DNA of 64,000 nucleotides from Salisediminibacterium halotolerans (GTDB taxonomy: Bacteria > Bacillota > Bacilli > Bacillales > Salisediminibacteriaceae), in the NCBI RefSeq assembly GCF_003814815.1, contig NZ_RKQQ01000001.1, positions 248,001 to 312,000 on the forward strand, given 5' to 3'. This document shows, in pieces, positions 1-9,440 of this stretch (positions within the stretch are counted from its first letter, which is position 1; every line of letters starts with the position of its first letter). Position numbers and translations under genes: made by a program. The notes below the pieces were generated by a model. That model did no database searches. It worked only from the letters and a program-made list of their open reading frames with translations, and had not been told where the DNA came from.

Positions 1-1219
1 CAAGTTTATTCTTGGTTTTAAGAAAATCAATTCTCATAAATGGCGCGGGGATTTCTTTGCTTAATCCTTCAGCGGTTAACAAATCCTCTGCTGAGAAGCC
101 GCGTCCGGCAAAGCGCTCATCTTCGTATTTTCCTGTAATCACTTTCTTGCCGTTCACATCCCACCAGCAAAACTCCGTCCGTTCAGAACGGTTGACTTCT
201 AAAATTAATTTTACCTCACCGTAAAAACAATAGAATTTCAAATCACGCGCCGGTTCTCCGTTTTCCTCTACGATATGCTCTTCGAGGTACCATTTATCTT
301 CATGCACATCACCGGAAAGAAGATCTTCTGTCATAGCCTCGCGCCATTCGTTTTCAGAATTTAAAAACTGACCGTCCCTTATCCGCTGAATTTGATTGGC
401 TGAAAAAACTCGGTAAACTCCTCTTGATCCCGCAGCATCAACCGGTTTCACAACGGAAGCAGATGTAAGCGGAACAGCTGCTGCCGAAGTATACACTTCA
501 GAAATACCGGGGCGTACAATATTCAATTCATCGGCCAGCCGGTAAGCTGTTAAACGGTCATCCAATGCATTCTCCGCACTGTCATCTTCCATAAGCCTTT
601 TGGCCGTTTGAAAAGCAAGGCTCGCGTTGAAAGAAGCTGGCCAGGGGCAACTGTTTGAAGACGTTTCTAAAATGATCCGTGAATATTTCTCCGACAACGT
701 GCGCAGATCGAAGCTTTTATATAGCTGTTCAAAAATCATCTGCTTAACATCTGCATCTTGATGATGAACATAACGATCGGCGACCGCTTGTAAAAATTCT
801 GTATCAGCTTCTTTTCTTTCCTGTATTTCATTTAATTTTATCATGATCGTGCGTAAACTTGGGTCATGATTTTCCATTTCTTTAACAAGCGCTCTCGAAT
901 CTTTTGCGCGCTCGTCTTCGATAGAACGGGTAAGAAAAGCTGCCTTTTTTTCAGCTGCCTCCAGCTTCTCTTGCAAACGCCGGTTTTGTTCAACAAGAAA
1001 TGCGTTCTCCCGTTTTTCATTTTGCAATTCCTGTTTTAGCTTGGGAAACAAAGCCTGCATCCCTTTTATCGGCTTCACAACCAGTTTCCCAGCACGATAT
1101 CGATTACTTTTTACAATTTGATCGGACCGCTTTATCAATCGTTTCTTTTCATTGGAGCGCCTTTTCATGCCGGCCTGATCATTCAATTTATTATGAATCG
1201 CTTCATAATCTTTTGTCAT
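1..1219 (-). CDS. TupA-like ATP-grasp protein, 3' end beyond the window edge
   Basis: The first 406 residues are visible and the C-terminus lies off the left edge. The N-terminal ~170 residues are charged and helical. The rest resembles the TupA-like ATP-grasp family: a VVKP lysine strand followed by a GSRG loop, WYLEEHI, and a LKFYCFYGEVKLI core strand. TupA is tied to teichuronopeptide, an acidic wall polymer of alkaliphilic Bacillus, so a ligase joining amino acids or sugars to a surface polymer is the likely role (inference). The start ATG follows GGAGAG and overlaps the upstream glycosyltransferase gene by 17 bases. It is the last visible gene of the leftward glycopolymer operon. The family call is fairly secure; the substrate is unknown. 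Confidence 0.75.
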   Translation of the reverse strand, partial: MTKDYEAIHNKLNDQAGMKRRSNEKKRLIKRSDQIVKSNRYRAGKLVVKPIKGMQALFPKLKQELQNEKRENAFLVEQNRRLQEKLEAAEKKAAFLTRSIEDERAKDSRALVKEMENHDPSLRTIMIKLNEIQERKEADTEFLQAVADRYVHHQDADVKQMIFEQLYKSFDLRTLSEKYSRIILETSSNSCPWPASFNASLAFQTAKRLMEDDSAENALDDRLTAYRLADELNIVRPGISEVYTSAAAVPLTSASVVKPVDAAGSRGVYRVFSANQIQRIRDGQFLNSENEWREAMTEDLLSGDVHEDKWYLEEHIVEENGEPARDLKFYCFYGEVKLILEVNRSERTEFCWWDVNGKKVITGKYEDERFAGRGFSAEDLLTAEGLSKEIPAPFMRIDFLKTKNKL

Positions 1220-3800
1220 GATTTATCTCTCCAATAAGCCGTTTAATGTGGTGTTCGTAACCGAAATTTTCCTTGGCAAATTGCCTCGCCGCACATGTTG
1301 CGGACTGATAGGTTTTCTCATCTGCTATTAGCTCTTGTATTGCTGGTTTCACTTCTTCCGGCTTCGCATACACGGCCCCTGAACCGAATAGTTCTTTGTA
1401 CTTCGGATCTAATATGACCGGAACACCCGCGGCCATGGCTTCTAATACGGATCGCCCAAATGCTTCCACCCACTCCGAATGGGTATAATATACATACACA
1501 TCTATTTCTTGCAAAAACTCATGCGGCTTAACCGAACCAAATGGATAAACTATCCAATTACCAGGGATTGCACCGAGAATCTTTTCTGCTGCCGAAGCGC
1601 CGCCAAGGACACGGACCTGATAGGTTTCATCTTTCGGGTAAATCAAATTCATTAACTCCGCTGTTTCCGGCCACTTCACATATTGATCTCGAGAATGACG
1701 GCCGATTCGGACTTGATTGACATTTGGTTGATGAGCAGGCCGATGCCACTCTTCAACATTAATGATATTTACCCAATCATCTGCGGACAGCGGGATTTTG
1801 GTTATTTCTTCGCTGTGCTGCTCTGCTAAAATTTTTCTTACTTGCGGTCCAATCGGATGCCATATTCCGGAATGACCAAAGTATGAACGCAGATGCGCCA
1901 TGGTGTTTTGAAAATCGTACAGTCGATTCTCAGAACCGGTATAATCTCTCATCGGCGGCTGATTAATAATGACATACACATCTTCTGCGTATATTTCAGG
2001 AACATACCTTTGCCATTCCTGTAAAATTGGCGGGTGCCTCACAATAAGCTTGTCGCAAGTCACTTGTTCGCCATAAGTAACCACCTCAACATCTAAACCA
2101 TTGACTTGCTCACGCACTAACGGATTCCACTCTTCACGAGAATCCAGATCATAACGATAAAGCTGGACTAACCCTGTCTTCATGCCAAACGTTCGCTGGG
2201 CTTTAATTTCTTCGATGTTGCTCATATTTGTCCCGCCCAACAGCCGGAAATCCGAAGCAATAATGACATCAAAATGTCTGATGGCTTCTTTTTTACGTTC
2301 AGGCTTTAACGGTTCCGGGATCGGAAAAGGACGTTCAGTCATCGGAAACGAGTACTTCAAACTTGTCGCTTGATTATGAAAATGTCGATAGGATTGCACA
2401 TACTCCTTACGGATACCGTAAAAGTAACCTTGATACCCAAAGGAAGTACTGCCGGTTAACGAACGGCTGCTTTGACGGAGAAAGGAGTAAACGCCTGCTT
2501 TTAAATCCGCGACGGCCTCTTTTCCAAACACCTCTTTCAACCGCTGCTTAAATTCACCATCAGCTCCGAATCGAACGGAGTCCCAATAGCCTAAATGTTC
2601 TTGAACCGGTTTCTTGCGAAACATTAACGAAGACATATTCGGATAAATATAATAGCCTGCCTTTAATCTTCGCGTTACATGAAAGTCTTCCGTTACACGT
2701 ACTTGACTCGATGTATTTGCGATAACATCCGGGTTCTCTAGAAGGTGATTAACTTGATAAGCAATTTTTTCCGGATGCGTCCAATCATCAGCATCTTGGA
2801 CGGTAACAAACTCTCCTGAAGCTTCGTTCAGCCCTGTATTACGAGCTGCATAAGGACCGCTGTTACTAGCCAGCTTTTTGAGGCGAATTCTCGGGTCCGC
2901 TTCCATCCAAGCCCTTACTTCCTCAATAGTGCCGTCATCACTTTGATCATCAATGACAATGATTTCAAGGTTTCTCCATGTTTGCTTTACGATGCTTCGA
3001 AGACTGGTCCCGATCGTTTTTTCTGCATTATAAACCGGAACGAGAACGGTAACGAGCGGGCCGTCGTCAATATACGAAGATTGAGAGCTGTCTAATTGAT
3101 CGTAATAGCAGTCTGAAGCAATGTTCGTGTTTAAAAATACCGGTTCCTGACCGTTTGTTCTTAACAAAAGATTTAATAAGTTTATTTTTGTTTCGATTGA
3201 GTCTGTTAAGTTCATGCTCTCTAACAGATAATCGTTATGAGGCTCTTTTTTCATCGCATCAGTAATCAATGCATAAGCCCGTTTATGATCATGTAAACTG
3301 CGTAACAGCTCGGATTTCAGCAAATTCACATTTCTTTTCGACACATTAGGCTTTGGTTTGGTTTCTGCTAGTTCGAACCAGTCCATTGCTTTACGCTTTT
3401 CATTCAAACCATCTTGATTCGCATGCCACACAGCTAGTTCCCAAGAAGCCAGTCCTAACAAATAAGGATTATCCGACCAAGAAACTATCGATTTCAGTTC
3501 ATTGATCACTGCCGTTTCAAATCCGTGCTCATATAACTTTTTTTTCAATTGATTTATTTGTTTTTTTGCTTTTTGTTTCCGCTGGCGTTTACTGAAGACG
3601 TCACGAAAAGCTCTTTTCCCTTTGGCAATTTTAACGATTTGTCTTGTTAAGTGTTTAGCCTTCGCCGCTTTATCAAAAAGTAATCCGGGAAAACCGTTTT
3701 CAATTTCTGCGAAACTTACCTCAAGTTCACGAAGGTTTTTACGTTGCCGATCAATTTCTTCGTTTGCTGCTATGTTTAAATCAGTCTCGAATCGTTTCAT
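1203..3800 (-). CDS. bifunctional GT2-GT4 glycosyltransferase (paralogue 1)
   Basis: 865 residues in three parts. Residues ~1-245 are helical and repeat-like. At ~247-430 is a GT-A family 2 domain, with VTVLVPVYNA, a VIDDQSDDGT strand and a metal-binding DADDW at ~334. At ~510-860 is a GT-B family 4 domain, opening with a DVIIASDF Rossmann strand and carrying EAFGRSVLE (E-x7-E) at ~778-787. Such two-headed enzymes add two different sugars to a growing surface polysaccharide at the cytoplasmic side of the membrane. The gene overlaps both neighbours by 17-20 bases, consistent with coupled translation. It is a divergent paralogue of the upstream gene across its full length. Donor and acceptor sugars cannot be read from sequence. 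Confidence 0.85.
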   Translation of the reverse strand: MKRFETDLNIAANEEIDRQRKNLRELEVSFAEIENGFPGLLFDKAAKAKHLTRQIVKIAKGKRAFRDVFSKRQRKQKAKKQINQLKKKLYEHGFETAVINELKSIVSWSDNPYLLGLASWELAVWHANQDGLNEKRKAMDWFELAETKPKPNVSKRNVNLLKSELLRSLHDHKRAYALITDAMKKEPHNDYLLESMNLTDSIETKINLLNLLLRTNGQEPVFLNTNIASDCYYDQLDSSQSSYIDDGPLVTVLVPVYNAEKTIGTSLRSIVKQTWRNLEIIVIDDQSDDGTIEEVRAWMEADPRIRLKKLASNSGPYAARNTGLNEASGEFVTVQDADDWTHPEKIAYQVNHLLENPDVIANTSSQVRVTEDFHVTRRLKAGYYIYPNMSSLMFRKKPVQEHLGYWDSVRFGADGEFKQRLKEVFGKEAVADLKAGVYSFLRQSSRSLTGSTSFGYQGYFYGIRKEYVQSYRHFHNQATSLKYSFPMTERPFPIPEPLKPERKKEAIRHFDVIIASDFRLLGGTNMSNIEEIKAQRTFGMKTGLVQLYRYDLDSREEWNPLVREQVNGLDVEVVTYGEQVTCDKLIVRHPPILQEWQRYVPEIYAEDVYVIINQPPMRDYTGSENRLYDFQNTMAHLRSYFGHSGIWHPIGPQVRKILAEQHSEEITKIPLSADDWVNIINVEEWHRPAHQPNVNQVRIGRHSRDQYVKWPETAELMNLIYPKDETYQVRVLGGASAAEKILGAIPGNWIVYPFGSVKPHEFLQEIDVYVYYTHSEWVEAFGRSVLEAMAAGVPVILDPKYKELFGSGAVYAKPEEVKPAIQELIADEKTYQSATCAARQFAKENFGYEHHIKRLIGEINHDKRL

Positions 3801-6315
3801 GGTTTCCCCCTTTCAAGCGGGAAATGTGTTTTGTATAGCCGAAATGCTCTTCAACATAATTGAATGCTTTTTCGACTTGGTTTTGATAAAATTCAGGATT
3901 ATCCATAAGTTCACGAACAGTCTGTTCCACATTTTCAGGTTCGGCATATAATGCCGCTTCCCCGAACAAAACCTTGTATTTAGGTTCAATAATCACCGGT
4001 ACACCGGTTGCCATCGCTTCGATGATGACTCGTCCAAACGCCTCTACCCATCCGGAATGCGTATAATAAACATATACATCTAACTCATGTAAAAATTCCT
4101 TTGGAGTCAATTCATCGAACTGATATACAGTCCAATTCTTAGGAAGAGAGCCATTCATGATAGTCTTTGCTGTTTTTGCGCCGCCTAAAACGCGAATCTC
4201 AAAATCGGCGGATTCTGGATACACTTGCTTTAATATTTCTTCATCTTCCGGCCATTTCACCATTTGATCTCTTGAATGACGGCCTATTCGTATCGATTTT
4301 TCCCTGGTATAGTCTGACGGCCGCCGCCACTCATCAATATTTATGATATTTAACCAATCTTTCTCAGCCAAAGGAATATCATGAAGTTCCTCTTTGTGCT
4401 CGGTCAATAAAATTTCTCGAATCCGGGGACCGATTGGATACCACGTTCCCTTCTTGCCGAAATAGGACTCTAAATTACGAAGGTTCTTATCAAAAGAGTA
4501 CAAACGATGTTTTTCTTCTTCGTAATCGCGCAGCGGGGTTTGATTTATAATGACATGAATATTTTTCGCCTCGATGTTCGGGACATAGCGCTGCCATTCT
4601 TCCAGCGCAGGCGGATGGCGTACAATTAATATGTCACAAGTGACATGTTCGCCGTAGACAATTTTTTCAACCCATTCGCCATCAATCCATTCCCGCACAT
4701 GGGGATTCATACTCTCTGCTTTATTTAAATCGTACCTGGATAACTGTACAAGTCCCGTTTTGAGACCGTTTGATTTTTGCGCTTTTATCTCTTCAATGTT
4801 TGTCATATTTGTTCCGCCTGTCAAACGAAATTCAGAAGCAATAATAACGTCAAAATGGCGGATTGCCTCTTTTGATCGTCCAGGTTTCATCGGTTCAGGA
4901 ACGGGAAAAGGGCGATCTTGTTGCGGAAAGTCATAAAACAGCGATCCGCCTTGCTCCCGGTAAAATGTATGGGCTTCATCGTACTCCTGCCTTGCTCCCA
5001 TAAAGAAACCCGGGAAACCAAAAACGGAGTTTCCCGTTAATGATTCCTCAGTAGACCGTAATAACGACAACGGAGGCCCTTCAAGATAAGCCAAACTTTT
5101 TTCACCAAAGCTAGCTTTAAGTCGAGCTACAAATTCTGAATCGCCGGCAAATCGAACAGAATCCCAATAGCCGAGCTGTTCAAGCACTTTATCTTTGCGA
5201 AACATCAGCGACGAAAAGTTAGGAAAAACATAAATTCCAAATTTCCCTCTGCGTGAAAAAGAAAGATCATTTGAAACACGGGCATGATTACTGAAGTTGC
5301 CGATAATCCGCTTATTTTTCTCTAAATGCCTCACTTGCACTTCGATTTTTTCCGGATGGCTCCAATCGTCCGAATCATTAATTGTTATGTAATCACCTTC
5401 TGCTACTTTCAAAGCAATATTGCGCGCTGCATAAGGGCCGCTGTTTCTATCCGTTTGCAGCAGCGTGATTCGCGAATCTTTTTCCACCCAACTCTGTACG
5501 GTTTCTTTTGTTCGATCCGTACTGCAGTCATCGACGACGAGCAACTCAATATTTCGCCATGTTTGTTTCATAATTGACCGTATCGCGGTATTGATGTACG
5601 TTTCTGCATTATAGGCAGGCATGATGATCGATACTTTAGGTCCGTAAGAATATGGAGTGACCTTCTCAGAAGGTACTGATGCATCAAGTTGATCATAAAG
5701 GGGGAATTTTACGTAATCTCTGTTAAAAAACACAGGTGCATAATTAGATGATATATATTCTTCATTGATGAAATTCAATTTGCCGTGTGAAGTTTGTTCG
5801 AGGTTCGCCTTGGCATACCGCACATCTATATGCTTATCCTGATCGTACAGCTTTTGCAGTGTGCGAGCTGCAGTATCGCGTTCATCTAAAGACAGTAAAG
5901 ATTCTGATACCATGATGATTAGCCGGCGCAATTGCGGCTTATCTTTTTCCAGCTTTAAAAGACATTCACCGATTTCCAGAGAACGTAAACGGGAAGCTCT
6001 ATCGCCAGAATTCTCATACCACTGCATCAACTCATAACCAGCCAACCGAGACAACTCGATATCCTCAGCTTGAGAAAAAGTGTCTTCCAAGTCGGCCACC
6101 GCTTTTTCCTCAAACCCAAGCGTCGTCAATTTATAGTTCAGTCTTTTTATTTTTTCCATCCGTTTACGCTGTTCACCTGAACCTAATAACCGACGGATAC
6201 GCTGTTTTTGATTTTCTGAAAGGTAAGCAGACATTTTTGCCTTTTGGTCTGATGATACCCATTGAAAAATAGATTTCTCAATCATACGAACAGCTGTCTG
6301 TTTTAGATTGATCAT
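3781..6315 (-). CDS. bifunctional GT2-GT4 glycosyltransferase (paralogue 2)
   Basis: 844 residues with the same layout as the downstream gene: a helical N-terminal third, a GT2 domain from ~224 (VSIIMPAYNA, VVDDCSTDRT, DSDDW at ~312), then a GT4-type domain from ~500 with EAFGRVIIE (E-x7-E) at ~755-763. Long stretches match the neighbour almost word for word, including the GGTNM-NIEEIKAQ segment and the block RIGRHSRDQ-VKWPE. The pair therefore arose by tandem duplication and may add alternating units of a repeating polymer (inference). The stop overlaps the next start by 20 bases and the start overlaps the ABC ATPase gene by 4 bases, so the genes are surely co-transcribed. Confidence 0.85.
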   Translation of the reverse strand: MINLKQTAVRMIEKSIFQWVSSDQKAKMSAYLSENQKQRIRRLLGSGEQRKRMEKIKRLNYKLTTLGFEEKAVADLEDTFSQAEDIELSRLAGYELMQWYENSGDRASRLRSLEIGECLLKLEKDKPQLRRLIIMVSESLLSLDERDTAARTLQKLYDQDKHIDVRYAKANLEQTSHGKLNFINEEYISSNYAPVFFNRDYVKFPLYDQLDASVPSEKVTPYSYGPKVSIIMPAYNAETYINTAIRSIMKQTWRNIELLVVDDCSTDRTKETVQSWVEKDSRITLLQTDRNSGPYAARNIALKVAEGDYITINDSDDWSHPEKIEVQVRHLEKNKRIIGNFSNHARVSNDLSFSRRGKFGIYVFPNFSSLMFRKDKVLEQLGYWDSVRFAGDSEFVARLKASFGEKSLAYLEGPPLSLLRSTEESLTGNSVFGFPGFFMGARQEYDEAHTFYREQGGSLFYDFPQQDRPFPVPEPMKPGRSKEAIRHFDVIIASEFRLTGGTNMTNIEEIKAQKSNGLKTGLVQLSRYDLNKAESMNPHVREWIDGEWVEKIVYGEHVTCDILIVRHPPALEEWQRYVPNIEAKNIHVIINQTPLRDYEEEKHRLYSFDKNLRNLESYFGKKGTWYPIGPRIREILLTEHKEELHDIPLAEKDWLNIINIDEWRRPSDYTREKSIRIGRHSRDQMVKWPEDEEILKQVYPESADFEIRVLGGAKTAKTIMNGSLPKNWTVYQFDELTPKEFLHELDVYVYYTHSGWVEAFGRVIIEAMATGVPVIIEPKYKVLFGEAALYAEPENVEQTVRELMDNPEFYQNQVEKAFNYVEEHFGYTKHISRLKGGNHETIRD

Positions 6316-7835
6316 TTCATTTCCTCCAATTTTCGTTGCGCCTTTAATTCTTCAACGCGGGCCTGGTATTTTTCGACCGCCTCATCAGGATCACCGTCGT
6401 ACATGATTCTGCCTTGTTCCATCCAAATGACCCGGTTGCACATTTTTCGGGCAACACCCATGCTGTGTGTAACAATGAGTACCGCTTTTGATTGTCCCAT
6501 GATCTCCTGGATTTTTTCGCTTGCTTTTTGTTTAAAAGCCATGTCACCTGTTGATAAGGCTTCATCAATAATAAAGACATCCGGTTTTAAAATCGCCGCA
6601 ATACTGAAACCGAGACGTGCCCGCATACCGCTTGAATACGTTTTGACTGCGCGGTCAATGTGTTTTTCCAGTTCGGCGAATGCAACGATTTCATCATGCA
6701 TCGCTTCGATCCGTTCTTTGGAAATCCCTAAGAGCATTCCATTTAAATAAATGTTATCTGTCCCGGACAGTTGTTCATTAAAACCTGCGCCGTAACTTAA
6801 CAATGATGTCGTTTCTCCTTCTACTGTCAAACTTCCCTCATCAGGGACCAAAATATTTGTTAAAGCTCGGCATAACGTCGTTTTCCCTGCGCCGTTATGA
6901 CCGATAATGCCGACAACTTGACCTTCCTTCACTTTAAAATTCAAATCTCTTAATGCCCAAAAATCATCTTTATTAATTTTAAAATGTACGCCCAGGTTGT
7001 CCGCTTCAATAACGGTTCTATTTTTCACTGTGGTTTCAATTTTTTCCAATTCAATTTTTGTTGATTTTCTCGCCCTTTTAGGTACTGTTTTTTTATATTC
7101 ACGAATCATTTCAGCTGGATCGCCGGCACCGCGAACTTCACCTTTTTCCAGCCACAACAGCCGGTCACAATTCTTCTTCGCATAGTTCAAACTGTGGGTG
7201 ACGATAATGACCATTTTGGCTTTTCCGACAAGTTCACGCATTTTCTCTGCTGCTTTTTCGCCAAAGCGGCGATCACCGGTATTTAACGCCTCGTCTAAAA
7301 TTAATATTTCTGGCTCTAAATGCGATGCGACACTGAAACCAAGGCGCGCCTTCATTCCGCTGGAATAATACTTCATCGGACGTTCAAAGAATTCATCGAG
7401 CTCGGAAAACTCTTTTATAATCTCGATATATTCACGAATAAACTTTTTCTCGACTCCGAGCATCATACCGTTTAAATACACATTCTCCCGGCCGGTTAAT
7501 TCTTTGTTAAAACCCATTCCCATGGAAAATAGTGATGAGACTTTGCCGTCTATGGAAAGCTCGCCTTGATCCGGTTTAATAATCCCGGTTAACAATTTAC
7601 ACAATGTCGTTTTTCCTGAGCCGTTCGAGCCGATAATTCCGAGGATCTCGCCTTCATATCCAGTGAAATCGATATCTTTGAGCGGCCAAAAAACTTCTTT
7701 ACCTTTTGATTTTTTGTCAGCAGAAAAAAGATCCATCATTCTCGATTTATAATCATCTGTCGATCCTGTATTAAAATAAAGCCCGAGGTTTTTGGCCTCA
7801 ATAACTTTATTAGCTTCTTCCTTTAGAGTATTCAT
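6312..7835 (-). CDS. polysaccharide/teichoic acid export ABC ATPase with two fused nucleotide-binding domains
   Basis: 507 residues containing two complete ABC domains of the TagH/Wzt/RfbB type. Domain 1 has Walker A GSNGSGKTT (~67-75), signature YSSGMKARLGFS and Walker B ILILDEAL. Domain 2 has GHNGAGKTT (~310-318), YSSGMRARLGFS and VFIIDEAL. TagH of B. subtilis has one such domain plus a C-terminal extension, and dimerises. Here one chain could supply both ATP sites. It presumably powers the adjacent ABC-2 permease, exporting the polymer made by the operon. It overlaps the downstream glycosyltransferase gene by 4 bases. The family is certain; the single-chain dimer is an inference. Confidence 0.9.
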   Translation of the reverse strand: MNTLKEEANKVIEAKNLGLYFNTGSTDDYKSRMMDLFSADKKSKGKEVFWPLKDIDFTGYEGEILGIIGSNGSGKTTLCKLLTGIIKPDQGELSIDGKVSSLFSMGMGFNKELTGRENVYLNGMMLGVEKKFIREYIEIIKEFSELDEFFERPMKYYSSGMKARLGFSVASHLEPEILILDEALNTGDRRFGEKAAEKMRELVGKAKMVIIVTHSLNYAKKNCDRLLWLEKGEVRGAGDPAEMIREYKKTVPKRARKSTKIELEKIETTVKNRTVIEADNLGVHFKINKDDFWALRDLNFKVKEGQVVGIIGHNGAGKTTLCRALTNILVPDEGSLTVEGETTSLLSYGAGFNEQLSGTDNIYLNGMLLGISKERIEAMHDEIVAFAELEKHIDRAVKTYSSGMRARLGFSIAAILKPDVFIIDEALSTGDMAFKQKASEKIQEIMGQSKAVLIVTHSMGVARKMCNRVIWMEQGRIMYDGDPDEAVEKYQARVEELKAQRKLEEMK

Positions 7836-7849
7836 CTACATACCCCTCT

Positions 7850-8626
7850 TTATAATGCTTTAATAATTTTATGCTCATTATTGCTGTAATATTTCAGCAT
7901 CCCGAATAAAACAAGAGCAGATACAACCGTAATTACGAAAAGTCCTGTGAAATTCGGCATTTGTTGATACATGAGGATATCGCGGTACGACTCTATAATA
8001 ATCGCTACCGGATTAATCTCTACGACCCATTGGTATTCATCCGGCAAGCGTCCGCCTTCCCAAATGATTGGCGAAGAATAAAAGAACACCCGGGTCACAT
8101 GAGAAAGCAAATGCTCCATATCTCTTATGAAAATCGTTACATAAGCCAAAATAAATGACACGGCGATCAGCAAAATCAGCTGTACGATTATGATTAACGG
8201 AAGAAAGATCACTTCCCATCCTGGCATAATGCCGTACACAACTAGAAAGATCGCCACGACAATAATTCCAAACCCAAAGTTAAATAGTTGTGTGAACGTG
8301 AACGCTAACGGAAACATTGATTTCGGCATATATACTTGATTAATAATTGAACTGTATTTCAAAATCGATTTAGAAGATGTATTAATCGTTGTACTGATCC
8401 AGCGCCATGCAACCAGTCCAATAACAAGAAAAACAGCAAAATTTTCCCCGCCGCGACCTAAGATCGTCGACACTAAAAAGTAGTAAATTACAACATTTAA
8501 CAAGGGGTCTAAGAGCCACCAAAAATACCCTAAGAAACTATTTCTATGTTCGGCTTTTAAACCTGAACGAACCAGATAAAAAAGTAAATCTTTTCGCTTA
8601 AAAATTTCCAATAAATACGTCCGCAT
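7850..8626 (-). CDS. ABC-2 type polysaccharide export permease (TagG-like)
   Basis: 258 residues, almost wholly hydrophobic, with about six membrane segments and the typical N-terminal stretch ending in FLGYFWWLLDPLLN, then ending in a charged NNEHKIIKAL tail. This matches the TagG/RfbA/Wzm family, which carries lipid-linked teichoic acids or O-antigen-type glycans across the membrane with a paired ATPase. The cognate ATPase begins 14 bases downstream. Its partner and the surrounding glycosyltransferases point to export of a completed wall glycopolymer. Length is normal for the family. Confidence 0.9.
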   Translation of the reverse strand: MRTYLLEIFKRKDLLFYLVRSGLKAEHRNSFLGYFWWLLDPLLNVVIYYFLVSTILGRGGENFAVFLVIGLVAWRWISTTINTSSKSILKYSSIINQVYMPKSMFPLAFTFTQLFNFGFGIIVVAIFLVVYGIMPGWEVIFLPLIIIVQLILLIAVSFILAYVTIFIRDMEHLLSHVTRVFFYSSPIIWEGGRLPDEYQWVVEINPVAIIIESYRDILMYQQMPNFTGLFVITVVSALVLFGMLKYYSNNEHKIIKAL

Positions 8627-8664
8627 TTTGATTCCGACACCGCCTAACTTGTTCTTCTCTGTTT

Positions 8665-9435
8665 TTAACTGCTGTACTTCGTCAGCTTATTTACTGCAAA
8701 ATGACTGAAATAATAAAGGCTTTTTATCAACGAAAGCTCTTCAACTTCTCGATATACCCGCCAGTTCAATTTTGCCATTTCTAACTTGTTGCTCGAAAGA
8801 GACTTCGTCAACTCCCTGTATTTAGCAAGCGGACGATTGATTCCGTAGGCGGGGAAACCGCTTTTCGCTAATTCGAGCCAAAGGACATAATCCTGCCTGG
8901 CTTTGATCGGTTTCATATACCGCTCTCCTGTTTGCTGCTGATCAATCATCACTGTTAAGCAGCCAATATCATTATGCTTCAACATATCAGCATAAGACAA
9001 CTGCTTAGGTGCTTGAATCGTTCTGTCAATATCATTGCCGTTTTCATCAACTGTTATATAAGAGGTGAACGAAAACGCCCAGCTCCGCCTCAGCATTTCA
9101 TATAATTGTATTTCAAGCTTTTCCGGAAACCACATATCATCGCTGTCAAGAAAAGCAATAAAACGTCCTCGTGCCTGCTGTAAAGATATATTTCTCGCAT
9201 GAGCGGCTCCGTGATTCGTTTCTAAAGCAACTAATTTAATACGGGAATCGTCCTCTTCATATTTTTTAATAATATTGATTGTGCCGTCCTTAGAAGCGTC
9301 ATCTGTAATGATCATCTCCCAATTCGAATACGTTTGCGCTAAAACTGAGTCTATTGTTTGTCCGATAAACCGTTCTGCAAAATATGTCGGCGTAATGACA
9401 GATACTAAAGGCGAATCAGAAGCTGTATTCATCAT
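8665..9435 (-). CDS. family 2 glycosyltransferase
   Basis: 256 residues with one GT-A domain: PLVSVITPTYFA at the N-terminus, MIITDDASKDGT, and the donor/metal motif FLDSDDMW near residue 95. The C-terminal part has the RQDYVLW-LAKSG block common in bacterial GT2 enzymes acting on surface polysaccharides. It probably adds one sugar to a lipid-linked intermediate in the cytoplasm. The start lies 5 bases after the stop of the preceding GT4 gene. The sugar donor is unknown. Confidence 0.88.
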   Translation of the reverse strand: MMNTASDSPLVSVITPTYFAERFIGQTIDSVLAQTYSNWEMIITDDASKDGTINIIKKYEEDDSRIKLVALETNHGAAHARNISLQQARGRFIAFLDSDDMWFPEKLEIQLYEMLRRSWAFSFTSYITVDENGNDIDRTIQAPKQLSYADMLKHNDIGCLTVMIDQQQTGERYMKPIKARQDYVLWLELAKSGFPAYGINRPLAKYRELTKSLSSNKLEMAKLNWRVYREVEELSLIKSLYYFSHFAVNKLTKYSS

Positions 9436-9440
9436 TTCAC

